64,000 nucleotides of DNA from a bacterium YEK0313 (GTDB lineage Bacteria > Pseudomonadota > Alphaproteobacteria > Rhizobiales > Phreatobacteraceae): the NCBI GenBank assembly GCA_000751295.2, contig CCMO02000001.1:2281501-2345500 (forward strand). Direction: 5' to 3'. The position numbers were made by a program, and so were the translations under genes. This document shows, piece by piece, positions 24,005 to 33,121 of the stretch (its first letter is position 1; every line of letters begins with the position of its first letter). The notes below the pieces were generated by a model that ran no database searches, was not told the DNA's origin, and worked only from the letters and a program-made list of their open reading frames with translations.

Positions 24005-24745
24005 TCAGTTCGCGCCCGGCCGGGCGCTCGCCTGTTCCGCGTCGAAATCCAGGCCGTCGCCGATCTGGTCGAGAGTCAGCCCGCGGCGGCCCGGCGCCTG
24101 GCGCCAGACCGAACGCTCGCCGCGGCCCGATATGGTGCCGGTCGTGATCTTCATCCGGCCGGAGACGTAGTTGATCGAGACGTCGCGGGTCTCGCCGCTG
24201 TTGCGCTGCGTGCTCGTGCGGTCGTAGCCGATCATCTCGATCAGGTCGCCACGCGGCTTGAACGTGTAGGTGACGGTCTCGACGCCCCAGGAACCGGCGG
24301 ATGAGAAGCGGCGCAGGCGGACCTTGAAGGTGCCGTTGCCCATGCTGACGCCGCCGCCCTCGATGAAGTCGTCGAGCACGGGATCGGTTTCACGCGGGAT
24401 CAGGGTGTGGTTCTGCAGCGCGAGCCGGAAGCCGCCGGCATCTGCATAGGCCACGGCCAGCATGCGCGGATTGGTGTTGAGCCGGCGCCGGCCGAGCCCG
24501 CTATTGTCGACGATATTGGCCGCGTTGGTGTCGCGCAGCACCAGGACGAGATCCGGCCGGCCGTCGCCGTTGAGGTCGCCCGACTGGCGCTGCTCGATGG
24601 TCCAGCCGGCCGGTGCGAAGCCCTCGGCGGTGGGAGCGGTGCGGGCAAGGGTCGGATAGGTGACCGGCGGAATGACCGGCGGGGCCGCGGGCGCCGCAGT
24701 CGCGAGGCCGGCAAGGATGGCGAAAGTCGAAATCAGCGTGCGCAT
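24005..24745 (-). CDS. Secreted protein with FG-GAP/VCBS-like segment
   Basis: A 246-residue protein with a clear signal peptide (MRTLISTFAILAGLATAAPA). After a proline-rich linker comes QSGDLNGDGRPDLVLVLRD, a calcium-binding FG-GAP/VCBS-type motif found in beta-propeller repeats and in stand-alone secreted proteins. The remainder is predicted beta-rich. The function is unknown. It lies seven bases before the PlsC-like gene and on the same strand, so it may be the first gene of that operon, though a lipid role is not apparent. Confidence 0.75.
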   Translation of the reverse strand: MRTLISTFAILAGLATAAPAAPPVIPPVTYPTLARTAPTAEGFAPAGWTIEQRQSGDLNGDGRPDLVLVLRDTNAANIVDNSGLGRRRLNTNPRMLAVAYADAGGFRLALQNHTLIPRETDPVLDDFIEGGGVSMGNGTFKVRLRRFSSAGSWGVETVTYTFKPRGDLIEMIGYDRTSTQRNSGETRDVSINYVSGRMKITTGTISGRGERSVWRQAPGRRGLTLDQIGDGLDFDAEQASARPGAN

Positions 24746-25080
24746 GCGGTGGGAATCCGGTGGAAGCGTCGGATCGGTCTCGTGGGACCGCGTTTCGGCA
24801 CCATGTCGCGGAAAGCGCGCAGGATTTCAATCGCTGTCGGGGACATGCCCGCCGCCAGCCGTTGTGGCTGCTCAGGCCAGGCTTGCCGATCCGCGCGGCC
24901 CGACCGGCGCGGAGCCCGTGCCAGCGACCCGAAAGCCGACAAAGGCGGGCGGCGTGGCCCTTTGCCGGAACGGGACGCGGCGACATGTTTGAACGTGATG
25001 GGCGTCGCGTTACGGTGGCTTCCGTGCCAGTGTCCGGCCGTTCCATGAATCGTGACCGGCATTGGGGGAGGACCGGCATC
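24746..25080. other. Divergent intergenic region
   Basis: About 335 bases between the minus-strand secreted protein gene and the plus-strand shikimate-dehydrogenase-like gene. It should hold promoters for both. Open frames run through it on both strands but show no recognisable protein. No clear palindrome or terminator was found. Confidence 0.4.
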
Positions 25081-26007
25081 GTGAGCCGCGGCTTGAACAA
25101 CGCGAAACGGCGGGTTCTGATCGGCCTCGTCGGCGCGCCGATCGCAAGCTCGGCCTCGCCCGCCCTGCATGAGGCGGCGGCCCGGGCGGCAGGCATCGAA
25201 GCCTGGTACCACCTGATCGAGATCGCCGGTGCGGACCGCACGACGCTGCGCGCCGTTCTCGACGGCGTCCGGCTGCTGGGCTTTGCTGGCGTCAACGTCA
25301 CCTACCCCTACAAGGAGGCCGTCGTCGGTCTGCTCGACGAGGTCGAGCCGCGGGCCGCCGCCATCGGCGCCGTCAACACGGTCGTGGTGCGCGAGGGCAG
25401 GCTGATCGGCTACAATACCGATACCAGCGGATTTCGGGTTGCCTATGACCGCCTGGTCGCAGCCTGCGGCCCCTCCGGAGCGCCCGCGTCGGTCGCCCTG
25501 ATCGGCACTGGCGGGGTCGGCCGGGCCATCGCCTTTGCGCTCACCCGGGCAGGCGGGCCGGAGCTCCGGCTGTTCGATGCGGAGCCCGCGCGGGCCGAGG
25601 ATCTTGCGCGCCGGCTCGGACCGGGCGGCCGCGCCTGCGTCGCCCGATCGGTCGAGGCGGCGGTCGACGGGGCGGGGGCGATCATCAATGCGACGCCGCT
25701 CGGCATGGCGCCCGATATCCGCAGCCCGGTTCCGGCCGAGCTGATCTCGGCCGGCCAGATCGCCGTCGACGTCGTCTATTCGCCGCTGATCACGCCGTTC
25801 CTCAGGATGGCGCAGGAGCGGGGCGCCCGCATGATGACCGGCCGCGAACTGGTGATTCATCAGGCATTGGATGGTTTTCGTCTGTTCACCGGGCTTGAAG
25901 GCTCGGAAAGCGCGATGGCCGCGGCGTTCGACGCGGTCATGGCGGCGCGGTCTTCGGCCGTTGACGGCATGGCTTCCGAACGAGACAAAAGCCGGCTGAA
26001 TTCATAA
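25081..26007 (+). CDS. Shikimate/quinate dehydrogenase-like protein
   Basis: A 308-residue NAD(P)-dependent oxidoreductase of the shikimate dehydrogenase family. Substrate-binding features are the SxS motif in LVGAPIASSASPALHEAAA, the catalytic lysine in VTYPYKEAVVGLLDE, the Asn of GAVNTVV and the Asp of GYNTDTSGF. The Rossmann loop is LIGTGGVGRAIAFAL. GTG at 25081 follows the strong site GGGGGAGGA at 8-base spacing and is preferred over an ATG at 25045. It immediately precedes a five-gene ABC importer (57 bases to the binding protein), so it more likely works on an imported hydroaromatic acid such as quinate than as housekeeping AroE; that is inference. Confidence 0.87.
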   Translation: MSRGLNNAKRRVLIGLVGAPIASSASPALHEAAARAAGIEAWYHLIEIAGADRTTLRAVLDGVRLLGFAGVNVTYPYKEAVVGLLDEVEPRAAAIGAVNTVVVREGRLIGYNTDTSGFRVAYDRLVAACGPSGAPASVALIGTGGVGRAIAFALTRAGGPELRLFDAEPARAEDLARRLGPGGRACVARSVEAAVDGAGAIINATPLGMAPDIRSPVPAELISAGQIAVDVVYSPLITPFLRMAQERGARMMTGRELVIHQALDGFRLFTGLEGSESAMAAAFDAVMAARSSAVDGMASERDKSRLNS

Positions 26008-26064
26008 AGAAGGGACAAGCCCGGCCAACGGGCCTTGCATCCGACACCGGGAGGAACCGACATC

Positions 26065-27234
26065 ATGAAACCCTTGAAGTTTGCATCCTGGCTCGCGGGC
26101 CTCGCCTTGGCGGCCGCCTTCGCGCTGCCGGCCAAGGCGCAGCAGGCGGGGCAGACGATCCGCCTTGTCAATGTCTCGGAACTGTCGGGAGCGGGTGCGA
26201 CCGCCGGCACCAACTGGCGCAACGGCATCGACCTGGCGGTCAGCCAGATCAATGCCCGCGGCGGCATTCTCGGGCGGCAGATCCAGATCGTCCACTACGA
26301 CACCCAGACCAATCCCGGCGCATCGCGCGCCGCGGTCCAGCGCGCGATCGACGAGGATGCCTATGCCGTGCTTGGGCCGGTCTTTTCCGGCCCGATCAGC
26401 GCCTCCATGCAGATCGCGCAGCGCGCCGAGGTGACCCAGATCGTCGGCGGCGAGGCGGCCAACCTCACCCGCCAGGGCAATCCGTTCATTTTCCGCACCT
26501 CGCTGTCGCAGGCGGCGGCCATGCCGAAGATCGCCGCCTATCTGCGCGACACGGTCAAGGCGACCAAGATCGCCGTGATCTTCGTCAACAACGATTTCGG
26601 CAAGGGCGGCCGCGACGCGATCGTTCCGGAGCTCACGTCCCGCGGCATGCAGGTGGTCGCGGACATTTCGACCGAGCAGGGCCAGACCGATTTCGCCGCC
26701 GATGCCATCCGCATCAAGAATTCCGGCGCGGATGCTGTCTTCGTCTATCTCAACGAGGACGAGAGCGCGCGTTTCCTCAGGGCGGCGCGCCAGCAGGGCA
26801 TCAGCGTGCCGCTGGTCGGCGAGACGACGCTGCTCGGCCAGAAGGTGATCGAGCTTGCCGGTGACGCCGCCAATGGCGCGCGCGGCCATGTCGGCCTGTC
26901 GATCGACGCGCCGGTGCCGGCCTTCCAGGAGTTCGGGCGGCAGTTCCGCGAACGCTTCAACACCACGCCCGATCACAATGGCCTGAAGGGCTACATGGCG
27001 GTGTTCATGATCAAATGGGCGACCGAGAAGATGGGCCGCTTCGACCGCAAGGGGCTTGCCGCCGCCCTGCGCGGCGCGACCATCACGCCGGCCATGGAGC
27101 CGGGCATCCTGATCACCACCCGGATCGAGCAGAACGGCGACCTCGACCGTGAGAGCTTCCTCGGCGAAGTGGTCAACGGCCGGCAGGTGATCAACGTCAC
27201 CCTGCCGATGCTGCGGCCGGCCGGCACGCAGTAA
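26065..27234 (+). CDS. Branched-chain-amino-acid-type ABC substrate-binding protein
   Basis: A 389-residue periplasmic binding protein of the LivJ/LivK (Peripla_BP_6) group with a signal peptide cut near ALPAKAQQ. The mature part has LRVNVSEL-like start (IRLVNVSELSGAGATAG), the domain strand INARGGILGRQIQIVHYDTQ and IAVIFVNNDFGKGGRDAI. GGAGGAA precedes the ATG. It is followed by two permeases and two ATPases in the usual order. Such systems carry many acids and aromatics besides amino acids; with the shikimate-dehydrogenase-like gene in front, a hydroaromatic substrate is possible. Confidence 0.92.
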   Translation: MKPLKFASWLAGLALAAAFALPAKAQQAGQTIRLVNVSELSGAGATAGTNWRNGIDLAVSQINARGGILGRQIQIVHYDTQTNPGASRAAVQRAIDEDAYAVLGPVFSGPISASMQIAQRAEVTQIVGGEAANLTRQGNPFIFRTSLSQAAAMPKIAAYLRDTVKATKIAVIFVNNDFGKGGRDAIVPELTSRGMQVVADISTEQGQTDFAADAIRIKNSGADAVFVYLNEDESARFLRAARQQGISVPLVGETTLLGQKVIELAGDAANGARGHVGLSIDAPVPAFQEFGRQFRERFNTTPDHNGLKGYMAVFMIKWATEKMGRFDRKGLAAALRGATITPAMEPGILITTRIEQNGDLDRESFLGEVVNGRQVINVTLPMLRPAGTQ

Positions 27235-27375
27235 GGACCGCGGATCGACCGGCGGCGCGTCCGCCGGAACCGCCGCCTTCGCGGAACCGGGGAGGCGGGC
27301 GAGGCGCCGCCTTGCGGCCGCATCCTTCCGTTGGCGCCGGGTCGGTCCCGGCCTGTCCTTTCCGGGTTGTCCGCC

Positions 27376-28254
27376 ATGGCCGAACTCGTCCAGATCCTTA
27401 TCGCCGGGCTTGCCACGGGCGCGATCTATGCGCTCGCGGCCATCGGCTTCACACTCGTCTGGCAGACCTCGCAGACCATCAATTTCGCCCAGGGCGAATT
27501 CGTCATGCTGCCGGCCATTCTCGTGCTGGTCTGCACCATGACCTTCGGCCTGCCGGTCTGGCTGGCCCTGATCATCGGCACCGCCGTCTTCGTCCTGCTG
27601 TTCGGTTTCGGCTTCAAGCGGTTCCTGGTCGATCCGATGATTGCGCAGGGCGTGCTGCCGCTCGCCTTCGCCACCATGGCCCTGTCGATCCTGATGAAAG
27701 AGGGCGCGAAGGACTTCTTTTCGCCCGAGGCCCAGGTTTTCCCCACGCTTGCGCCGTCGGGCACGCTCGACCTGCTCGGCACGGCCATTTCCTGGCAGAA
27801 CATCCTGGTGATCGTCGTCGCCTTCGCGGCGATCGGCCTCCTGCAATGGTTCGTCGGCGGCACCCGCACCGGCCGGCAGATGCAGGCGACCGCGCAGAAC
27901 CCGCAGGTCGCGCTGCTGCTCGGCATCCCGGTGCAGCGGATGATCCTCTACACCTTCCTGATCAATGCCGGCCTCGCCGCCATGGCGAGCTTCCTGGTCT
28001 CGCCGATCTATCTCGCCAAGTTCTCCAATGGCGACGTGATCGGCCTTTCCGCCTTCATCGCCGCCATCGTCGGCGGCTTCAACCAGGTGCGGGGAGCCCT
28101 CTGGGGCGGTCTCCTCGTCGGCATCGTCGACGCGCTCGCCGCTTCCTACGTCTCGACCAGCTATCGCTCGGCGGTGCCGCTTGTGCTGCTGGTGGTCATC
28201 ATCCTGGTCAAGCCCGAAGGGCTGTTCGGCTCGAAGGAGGAGCGCCGGGTATGA
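27376..28254 (+). CDS. ABC permease, LivH type
   Basis: A 292-residue inner-membrane permease of the LivH group. The first helices read LATGAIYALAAIGFTLVWQT, then TINFAQGEFVMLPAI, the best-conserved part of the family; the coupling helix region is PQVALLLGIPVQRMILYTF. About eight membrane segments. ATG at 27376 starts the homology; the same frame is open a little further upstream. Its stop overlaps the next start by four bases. Confidence 0.93.
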   Translation: MAELVQILIAGLATGAIYALAAIGFTLVWQTSQTINFAQGEFVMLPAILVLVCTMTFGLPVWLALIIGTAVFVLLFGFGFKRFLVDPMIAQGVLPLAFATMALSILMKEGAKDFFSPEAQVFPTLAPSGTLDLLGTAISWQNILVIVVAFAAIGLLQWFVGGTRTGRQMQATAQNPQVALLLGIPVQRMILYTFLINAGLAAMASFLVSPIYLAKFSNGDVIGLSAFIAAIVGGFNQVRGALWGGLLVGIVDALAASYVSTSYRSAVPLVLLVVIILVKPEGLFGSKEERRV

Positions 28255-29246
28255 GCAGCATCGGCAGTTCCGGCCGCCCGGCCTCCCGTCTCGGCCAGCT
28301 CCTCGCCGCTGGCGACGCGGCGCTCGCAACCCTGCTCGTCGGCGCGGCGGTGCTCTGGTTCGCGCCATCGGGCATGGGGCGCTACGGCACCTATGTCCTC
28401 TCGCTCTGGCTGGTCACGGCGATCGCGGCCATGGGGCTCAATCTCATTCTCGGCTATGCCGGTCTCAAGGCCCTCTGCCAGGCGGCCTTTCTCGGCATCG
28501 GCGCCTATATGACGGCGCTGATGACCAAGGCCGGCTTTCCCTGGATCGCGGCCTTCGGCCTGTCGGGCCTCGCCTGCTTTGTCGTCGGCATCGTCATCGG
28601 CTTTCCGGCGCTGCGGGTTCGCGCCCACTATCTCGGCTTCGTCACGCTGGCTTTCGCGACCGTCGCCTGGCTGGTCATGCGCAACGAGCAATGGCTGACC
28701 GGCGGCACCTTCGGCCTCTCCAACATTCCGCGCCCGGTCGTTTTCGGCTTTTCGACCGACGGCGCGCTCGCCTTCCATCGCTTCGTCGTGGGGGTCACGC
28801 TGGTCCTCGCCCTGGCGCTCTGGTGGCTGGTCAGGAGCCCCTGGGGCCGGGCCTTCCTGGCGCTGCGCGAAAATCCGGTGCGCGCGGCGAGCCTCGGCGT
28901 CGACACGCGGCTCTATACCCTGCTCGCCTTCGCCATCGGCTCGGCCTATGGCGGTTTTGCCGGCGCGCTCTATGCCCCGCTCGTCGAGTTCATCGATCCC
29001 TCGCCCTTCTCGCTCTCGGCCTCGTTCTTCCTGGTCCTGATGGTGATCTGCGGCGGCGCCGGCACCATGATCGGGCCGTTCATCGGCGCGCTGCTCGCCG
29101 TCGCCCTGCCGGAATGGCTGCGCTTCACGGGCGGGCTCTACCTCCTGATCTTCGCGGCGTCCGTGCTGGTCCTGCTCGTGCTCTCACCGGGCGGCATTCT
29201 CGGCCTTGCCGAGCGGGCGCTGAACGTGCTCAGGAGGCGGCCATGA
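28251..29246 (+). CDS. ABC permease, LivM type
   Basis: A 331-residue permease partner of the LivH-type protein. Conserved features are LILGYAGLKALCQAAFLGIG near residue 70 and the cytoplasmic coupling loop ALRENPVRAASLGVDTRLY, followed by AFAIGSAYGGFAGALYAPL. About nine helices. ATG overlaps the LivH stop (ATGA) and its own stop overlaps the next start, so the three genes are translationally coupled. Confidence 0.93.
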   Translation: MSSIGSSGRPASRLGQLLAAGDAALATLLVGAAVLWFAPSGMGRYGTYVLSLWLVTAIAAMGLNLILGYAGLKALCQAAFLGIGAYMTALMTKAGFPWIAAFGLSGLACFVVGIVIGFPALRVRAHYLGFVTLAFATVAWLVMRNEQWLTGGTFGLSNIPRPVVFGFSTDGALAFHRFVVGVTLVLALALWWLVRSPWGRAFLALRENPVRAASLGVDTRLYTLLAFAIGSAYGGFAGALYAPLVEFIDPSPFSLSASFFLVLMVICGGAGTMIGPFIGALLAVALPEWLRFTGGLYLLIFAASVLVLLVLSPGGILGLAERALNVLRRRP

Positions 29247-29986
29247 GCCCGGTCCTGTCGGTCCGCAACCTGACCCGCCGTTTCGGCGGCATCACCGCCG
29301 TGTCCGATGTCTCCTTCGACGTCGCGTCGGGCGAGGTGCTCGGCCTGATCGGGCCGAACGGCTCGGGCAAGTCGACGCTGTTCAACTGCATCCTCGGCCA
29401 GATCGCGCCGAGCGAGGGCGAGGTGATCCTCGACGGGCGGGCCATTACCGGCCTCAGGCCGTCCGAACTGAACCGGCGCGGGGTGAGCCGGACCTTCCAG
29501 CTCCTGCAGGTCTTCCCGCAGCTGACCGTCAGGGAGAACCTGATCCTGGCCGGCCAGGAACATGTCGGCTCGCTGGTCTCGCGCCTGTTCGGCGCGCGCG
29601 ATGCCGGCCTCGGCGGCAAGGCCGAGGCCATGATCGGCTTCTTCCGCCTCGGCCATCTCGCCGACGAAAAGGCCGGGCGGCTCAGCTACGGCCAGCAGAA
29701 GCTGCTCGATGCGGCCATGGCCTTCATGGCCGGACCACGCCTCGTCCTGCTCGACGAGCCGGCGGGCGGGGTCAATCCGACCATGCTGGAGGGCCTGAAG
29801 GAACGGCTCGCCGCCTATAACCGCGAGGTCGGCACGACCTTCGTGGTGATCGAGCACAACATGGACTTCGTCATGAGCCTGTGCACCCGCGTCATCGTGC
29901 TGGCCGAAGGGCGGATCATCGCCGAGGGCCGCCCGGAAGACGTGCGCCGCGACCCGGCCGTCGTCGACGCTTATCTTGGAGGCTGA
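29243..29986 (+). CDS. ABC ATPase, LivG type
   Basis: A 247-residue ATP-binding subunit. The Walker A motif is GPNGSGKST (about residue 38), the signature LSYGQQKLLD, Walker B LVLLDEPAGGVNP, and the switch histidine follows in VVIEHNMDFV. LSYGQQ in place of LSGGQQ and the GGVNP extension after Walker B are typical of LivG. Its start overlaps the LivM stop by four bases. Confidence 0.95.
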   Translation: MSPVLSVRNLTRRFGGITAVSDVSFDVASGEVLGLIGPNGSGKSTLFNCILGQIAPSEGEVILDGRAITGLRPSELNRRGVSRTFQLLQVFPQLTVRENLILAGQEHVGSLVSRLFGARDAGLGGKAEAMIGFFRLGHLADEKAGRLSYGQQKLLDAAMAFMAGPRLVLLDEPAGGVNPTMLEGLKERLAAYNREVGTTFVVIEHNMDFVMSLCTRVIVLAEGRIIAEGRPEDVRRDPAVVDAYLGG

Positions 29987-29987
29987 C

Positions 29988-30737
29988 ATGGCTGCCAGCG
30001 GCGCTGCGGCCGATGCCGTGCTCATTCTCGATCAGGTGGTGGCGGGCTACGGCCCGATCACCATCCTCAACGGCACCAGCTTCGCCGTCCGGCAAGGAAC
30101 GATCACCACGGTGATCGGTCCGAACGGGGCCGGCAAGTCGACCGTGTTCAAGGCCATTTTTGGCCTGTTGAAGGTGCAGTCGGGGCATATCCGCTTCGAT
30201 GGCGAGGACGTCACCGGCCTGCCGCCGGCGCGTCTCATCGCGCGCGGCATCACCTATGTGCCGCAGGGCCGCAACGTCTTTCCGGAAATCTCCGTCCGGC
30301 ACAATCTGGAACTCGGCGCGGTCGCGATCCCTGGTGTCACCGATCTCGACGGCCGCATCGAGCGGGCGATGGACCGGTTTCCCATGCTCAGGACCAAGGC
30401 CGATGTGCAGGCCTCGACGCTGTCGGGCGGGCAGCAGAAGATCCTCGAGGTTGCCCGCGGCCTCATGCTCGAGCCGAAGCTCGTCCTCATCGACGAGCCC
30501 TCGATCGGCCTGTCGCCGCTGATGGTCCAGGAGGTGTTCCAGATCCTGAAGGATCTGCGGGCGCGGGGTGTCACCATTCTCCTGATCGAGCAGAACGCGC
30601 GCAGCGCGCTGTCGATCTCCGACGAGGCCATCGTGCTCGAACAGGGCCGGACGCGTCTGCACGACACGGCCGCGGCGATCCTTGCCGATCCACGTGTCGG
30701 CCAGCTCTTCCTCGGCGGTCATGTCGCGCCGGGCTGA
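29988..30737 (+). CDS. ABC ATPase, LivF type
   Basis: A 249-residue ATP-binding subunit, partner of the LivG-type protein. Walker A is GPNGAGKST, the Q-loop region YVPQGRNVFPEISVRHNLEL is typical LivF, the signature is LSGGQQKILEVARGLM, and Walker B is LVLIDEPSIGLSP. ATG at 29988 follows GGAGG with proper spacing; an in-frame TTG at 29976 is rejected. It closes the importer operon. Confidence 0.95.
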   Translation: MAASGAAADAVLILDQVVAGYGPITILNGTSFAVRQGTITTVIGPNGAGKSTVFKAIFGLLKVQSGHIRFDGEDVTGLPPARLIARGITYVPQGRNVFPEISVRHNLELGAVAIPGVTDLDGRIERAMDRFPMLRTKADVQASTLSGGQQKILEVARGLMLEPKLVLIDEPSIGLSPLMVQEVFQILKDLRARGVTILLIEQNARSALSISDEAIVLEQGRTRLHDTAAAILADPRVGQLFLGGHVAPG

Positions 30738-30793
30738 TCGCGCGGCCGGCTCCGCCCTGCAGCGGCGCCAGGCAGGCCAGGGCGCCCCGCATG

Positions 30794-31138
30794 TCAGGCG
30801 CGCGCGGCGAGTTCCGTTCGGGCCGTCAGCCAGGCGAGATAGTCGGGCGAGCCGGCACTGACCGGCACCATCACGATCTCCGGCGTCTCGTAGCCATGAT
30901 GCGCGCGGATGAAGGTTTCGAGCGCCACGTAATGTTCGCCGCGCGTCTTGATCAGCAGCAGCCATTCCGCGTCGCGCTGCGGCTTGCCGCGCCAGACATA
31001 GAAGCTGCGGATCGGCATGACCTGTACGCAGGCGGCAAGGCGGCTCTCGACCATGGCCGAGGCCAGGCTTTCGGCATCCGCCTCGCTGCCGGCGGTGGTC
31101 ATCACGATGGCCGCTTCGGCGGGCGCGGCTTTGGTCAT
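30794..31138 (-). CDS. cutA: CutA divalent-ion tolerance protein
   Basis: A 114-residue CutA1 protein, a very stable trimeric ferredoxin-like fold linked to copper tolerance in E. coli, though its wider role is unclear. Family motifs are AACVQVMPIRSFYVWRGK, LLLIKTRGEHY and HHGYETPEIVMVPV. ATG at 31138 (MTKAAPAEA) fits the family length; the frame is open upstream. It lies 10 bases after the TetR gene on the same strand and converges with the LivF-type gene. Confidence 0.93.
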   Translation of the reverse strand: MTKAAPAEAAIVMTTAGSEADAESLASAMVESRLAACVQVMPIRSFYVWRGKPQRDAEWLLLIKTRGEHYVALETFIRAHHGYETPEIVMVPVSAGSPDYLAWLTARTELAARA

Positions 31139-31148
31139 GGCGGGCTCC

Positions 31149-31874
31149 TCACGGCGGCGATGGTCCATCGGCGCCATCCGACCCGAGCGGATAGATCGCC
31201 CGATACCAGATGGCGGTGATCTCGCGCGCGAAGGCGTCCGGATCCTCGCGCGCTTTCGCAAGCGCCGGATTGCCGATGACGAAGGCCTCGCGCAGGACGT
31301 CGTCGACCATGCATTCCAGGCACACGATGCGCAACTCGATCGCCGCCTGCGAGGCGATCAGCGGACCCTGGCGGCGCACATTGGCGAGGATCCGCCGCGC
31401 CCAGGAGGCATTGATGCGCTGGCGTTCGCGCAGCAGCTCGGGGACGGCGTCGCGCAGCTCGCGAACGCGCTCCATCAGCACGGCATTGCGGGCGAAATAG
31501 TCGATGTAATAGCGGTTGGTCCGATAGATCGCGTCGAAGGCGGAGACGCTCTGGGTCGCGCCCTTCGGAAAGGCGATGGTCCGGTCGTGGAAATCGGTCA
31601 GGACGTCGCGGACCGCGTCCTCCTTCGAGCGGAAATACTGATAGAGCGCGGCGCGCGACACGCCGGCGGCGCCGGCGATCTGGTCCATGCTCAGAAGCGC
31701 GAAGGGGGTCTGTTCCAGGCAGCGGGCAGTGGCGTGGCGCACCTGCCGGCGCGTGCGCTCGCCCTTCCGCAGGTCCGCCGCGCGGGCCTCCATGTCCAGG
31801 AGGTCGACGAAACGCGGCGCCTCGGGCAGCGGGGCGTCGTCGGCGCGCGCGGCGGGCAGGGCGGCTGTTGGCAT
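31149..31874 (-). CDS. TetR-family transcriptional regulator
   Basis: A 241-residue TetR regulator. After a 45-residue leader the DNA-binding domain reads LLSMDQIAGAAGVSRAALYQ then YFRSKEDAVRDVL (about residues 60-90); the C-terminal ligand domain is helical. ATG at 31874 is chosen; an upstream ATG would run into the operators. It is divergent from the polyamine-type importer operon, with two tandem operator-like repeats in between, and so probably represses both. The ligand is unknown, possibly an acyl-CoA given the CoA genes in the operon. Confidence 0.9.
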   Translation of the reverse strand: MPTAALPAARADDAPLPEAPRFVDLLDMEARAADLRKGERTRRQVRHATARCLEQTPFALLSMDQIAGAAGVSRAALYQYFRSKEDAVRDVLTDFHDRTIAFPKGATQSVSAFDAIYRTNRYYIDYFARNAVLMERVRELRDAVPELLRERQRINASWARRILANVRRQGPLIASQAAIELRIVCLECMVDDVLREAFVIGNPALAKAREDPDAFAREITAIWYRAIYPLGSDGADGPSPP

Positions 31875-31951
31875 CGATGCTCCATTCTCGGCCGGTCCGG
31901 CCGCCGGGATGCCCCATGCATCACCTGTGGTTGAATCGGGCTTGCATATTT

Positions 31952-31995
31952 CTGACACACGTGTCACGTTCTCGCAAAACTGACACAAGCGTCAG
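31952..31995. promoter_or_regulatory. Tandem TetR-like operators
   Basis: Two related 16-base inverted repeats: CTGACACACGTGTCAC at 31952-31967 (TGACAC and GTGTCA around AC) and CTGACACAAGCGTCAG at 31980-31995. Their centres are 28 bases apart, almost three helix turns, so bound dimers would sit on one face. They lie between the divergent TetR gene and the importer operon. The consensus is CTGACAC-N2-GYGTCAG. Confidence 0.65.
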
Positions 31996-32013
31996 AAATT
32001 TGGAGGCGACGCC

Positions 32014-33069
32014 ATGTCCATTCGATCCGACCGCCGGGCCCTACTTGCGGCCGCCTGCGGCGCCGTTCTGGCCGCACCCTCCATCGTGACCGCGGCACGC
32101 GCCCAGGCGCGGCGCATCGTCGTGCGCGATCTCGGCATCGGCACGTCCTTCGTCGATGCCTATGCGCGTCCCTTCGAAGCGGCGACTGGGATCAAGGTCG
32201 TGCCGGTCACGGCCCAGCACGAGCCGGCGGGCCTGATCCGGCAGATGGTGGAGACGCGCGCCTTTACCTGGGACATGGCCATCGTCAGCCGCGCCACCGC
32301 CGACCAACTCGCCAGCGAGGGGGGAGGCCATATCGAGCCGCTCGGCATCGAGGCCGCCGCCGGCTTCCAGGCCATGCCAGGCATGTTCAAGGCGCCCTAT
32401 TATGCCGCCAACGACGTGGTCGCGACGGTGCTGGCCTATCGCACCGACAAGGTGCGCACGCCGCCGCGCAGCTGGGCCGATTTCTGGGATGTGCGCGGCC
32501 GGCCGGGCGCGCGCGCCATGCGCCGCTTCCCGTTCGACACGATCGAGCAGGCGCTGCTCGCCGACGGCGTCGAACCGGCGAAGCTCTATCCTTGCGACTT
32601 CGACCGCGCCTTCAAGAGCCTCGATCGCATCAGGCGCGACGTCGCGGTGTGGTGGACTTCGGGCGCGCAGAGCTCGCAGCTCCTGCAGTCGGGCGAGGTC
32701 GACTATTGCCCGACCTGGAACGGTCGGGCCCAGGTGGCGATCAATGGCGGCGCGCCGGTCGCGCTCATGTGGGAACAGGCGCTCTGGCAGACGGAGGGCT
32801 GGGTGATCCTGAAGGGCACGCCGAATGCCGCGCTGTGCCGCGAGTTCATCGCCTTCGCGCTCGATCCCGCGCGCCAAGCGGTCTTCGCCGCGGCGACCGG
32901 CTACGGGCCCTCGCTCGCCAAGGCGATCGATCTCCTGCCCGAGGCGACCGCCAAGGCCATGCCGACCCATCCCGACAACAGCCGGTCGGCGCAGCTCATC
33001 GACGTCGCCTTCTGGGCGAAGAACCGCGATCGGGCGGCCGACCTGTTCAATCGCTGGGTGGTCGGCTGA
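32014..33069 (+). CDS. Polyamine/2-aminoethylphosphonate-type ABC substrate-binding protein
   Basis: A 351-residue periplasmic binding protein of the PotD/PotF-like group. It begins with a twin-arginine-like signal (SDRRALLAAACGAVL) ending near ARAQA. The mature part shows RIVVRDLGIGTSFVDAYARP, AFTWDMAIVSRATADQLASE and WADFWDVRGRPGARAM, the usual order of the group. GGAGG precedes the ATG. It heads an operon with ATPase, fused permease and two CoA enzymes; the true substrate may therefore be a carboxylic acid or amine with an acyl chain rather than a polyamine. Confidence 0.9.
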   Translation: MSIRSDRRALLAAACGAVLAAPSIVTAARAQARRIVVRDLGIGTSFVDAYARPFEAATGIKVVPVTAQHEPAGLIRQMVETRAFTWDMAIVSRATADQLASEGGGHIEPLGIEAAAGFQAMPGMFKAPYYAANDVVATVLAYRTDKVRTPPRSWADFWDVRGRPGARAMRRFPFDTIEQALLADGVEPAKLYPCDFDRAFKSLDRIRRDVAVWWTSGAQSSQLLQSGEVDYCPTWNGRAQVAINGGAPVALMWEQALWQTEGWVILKGTPNAALCREFIAFALDPARQAVFAAATGYGPSLAKAIDLLPEATAKAMPTHPDNSRSAQLIDVAFWAKNRDRAADLFNRWVVG

Positions 33070-33121
33070 GCCGGCGCCCGCCGCCGGCCCGGCCCCCCAT
33101 TCTTCGCTCGAAAGTTCCGCC

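Noticed and set aside
26002..28368. 788-codon minus-strand frame opposite the Liv-type importer
   Set aside because: Composition (many His, Arg, Asp, Gly) is typical of antisense frames in GC-rich DNA; the plus-strand genes are clear.
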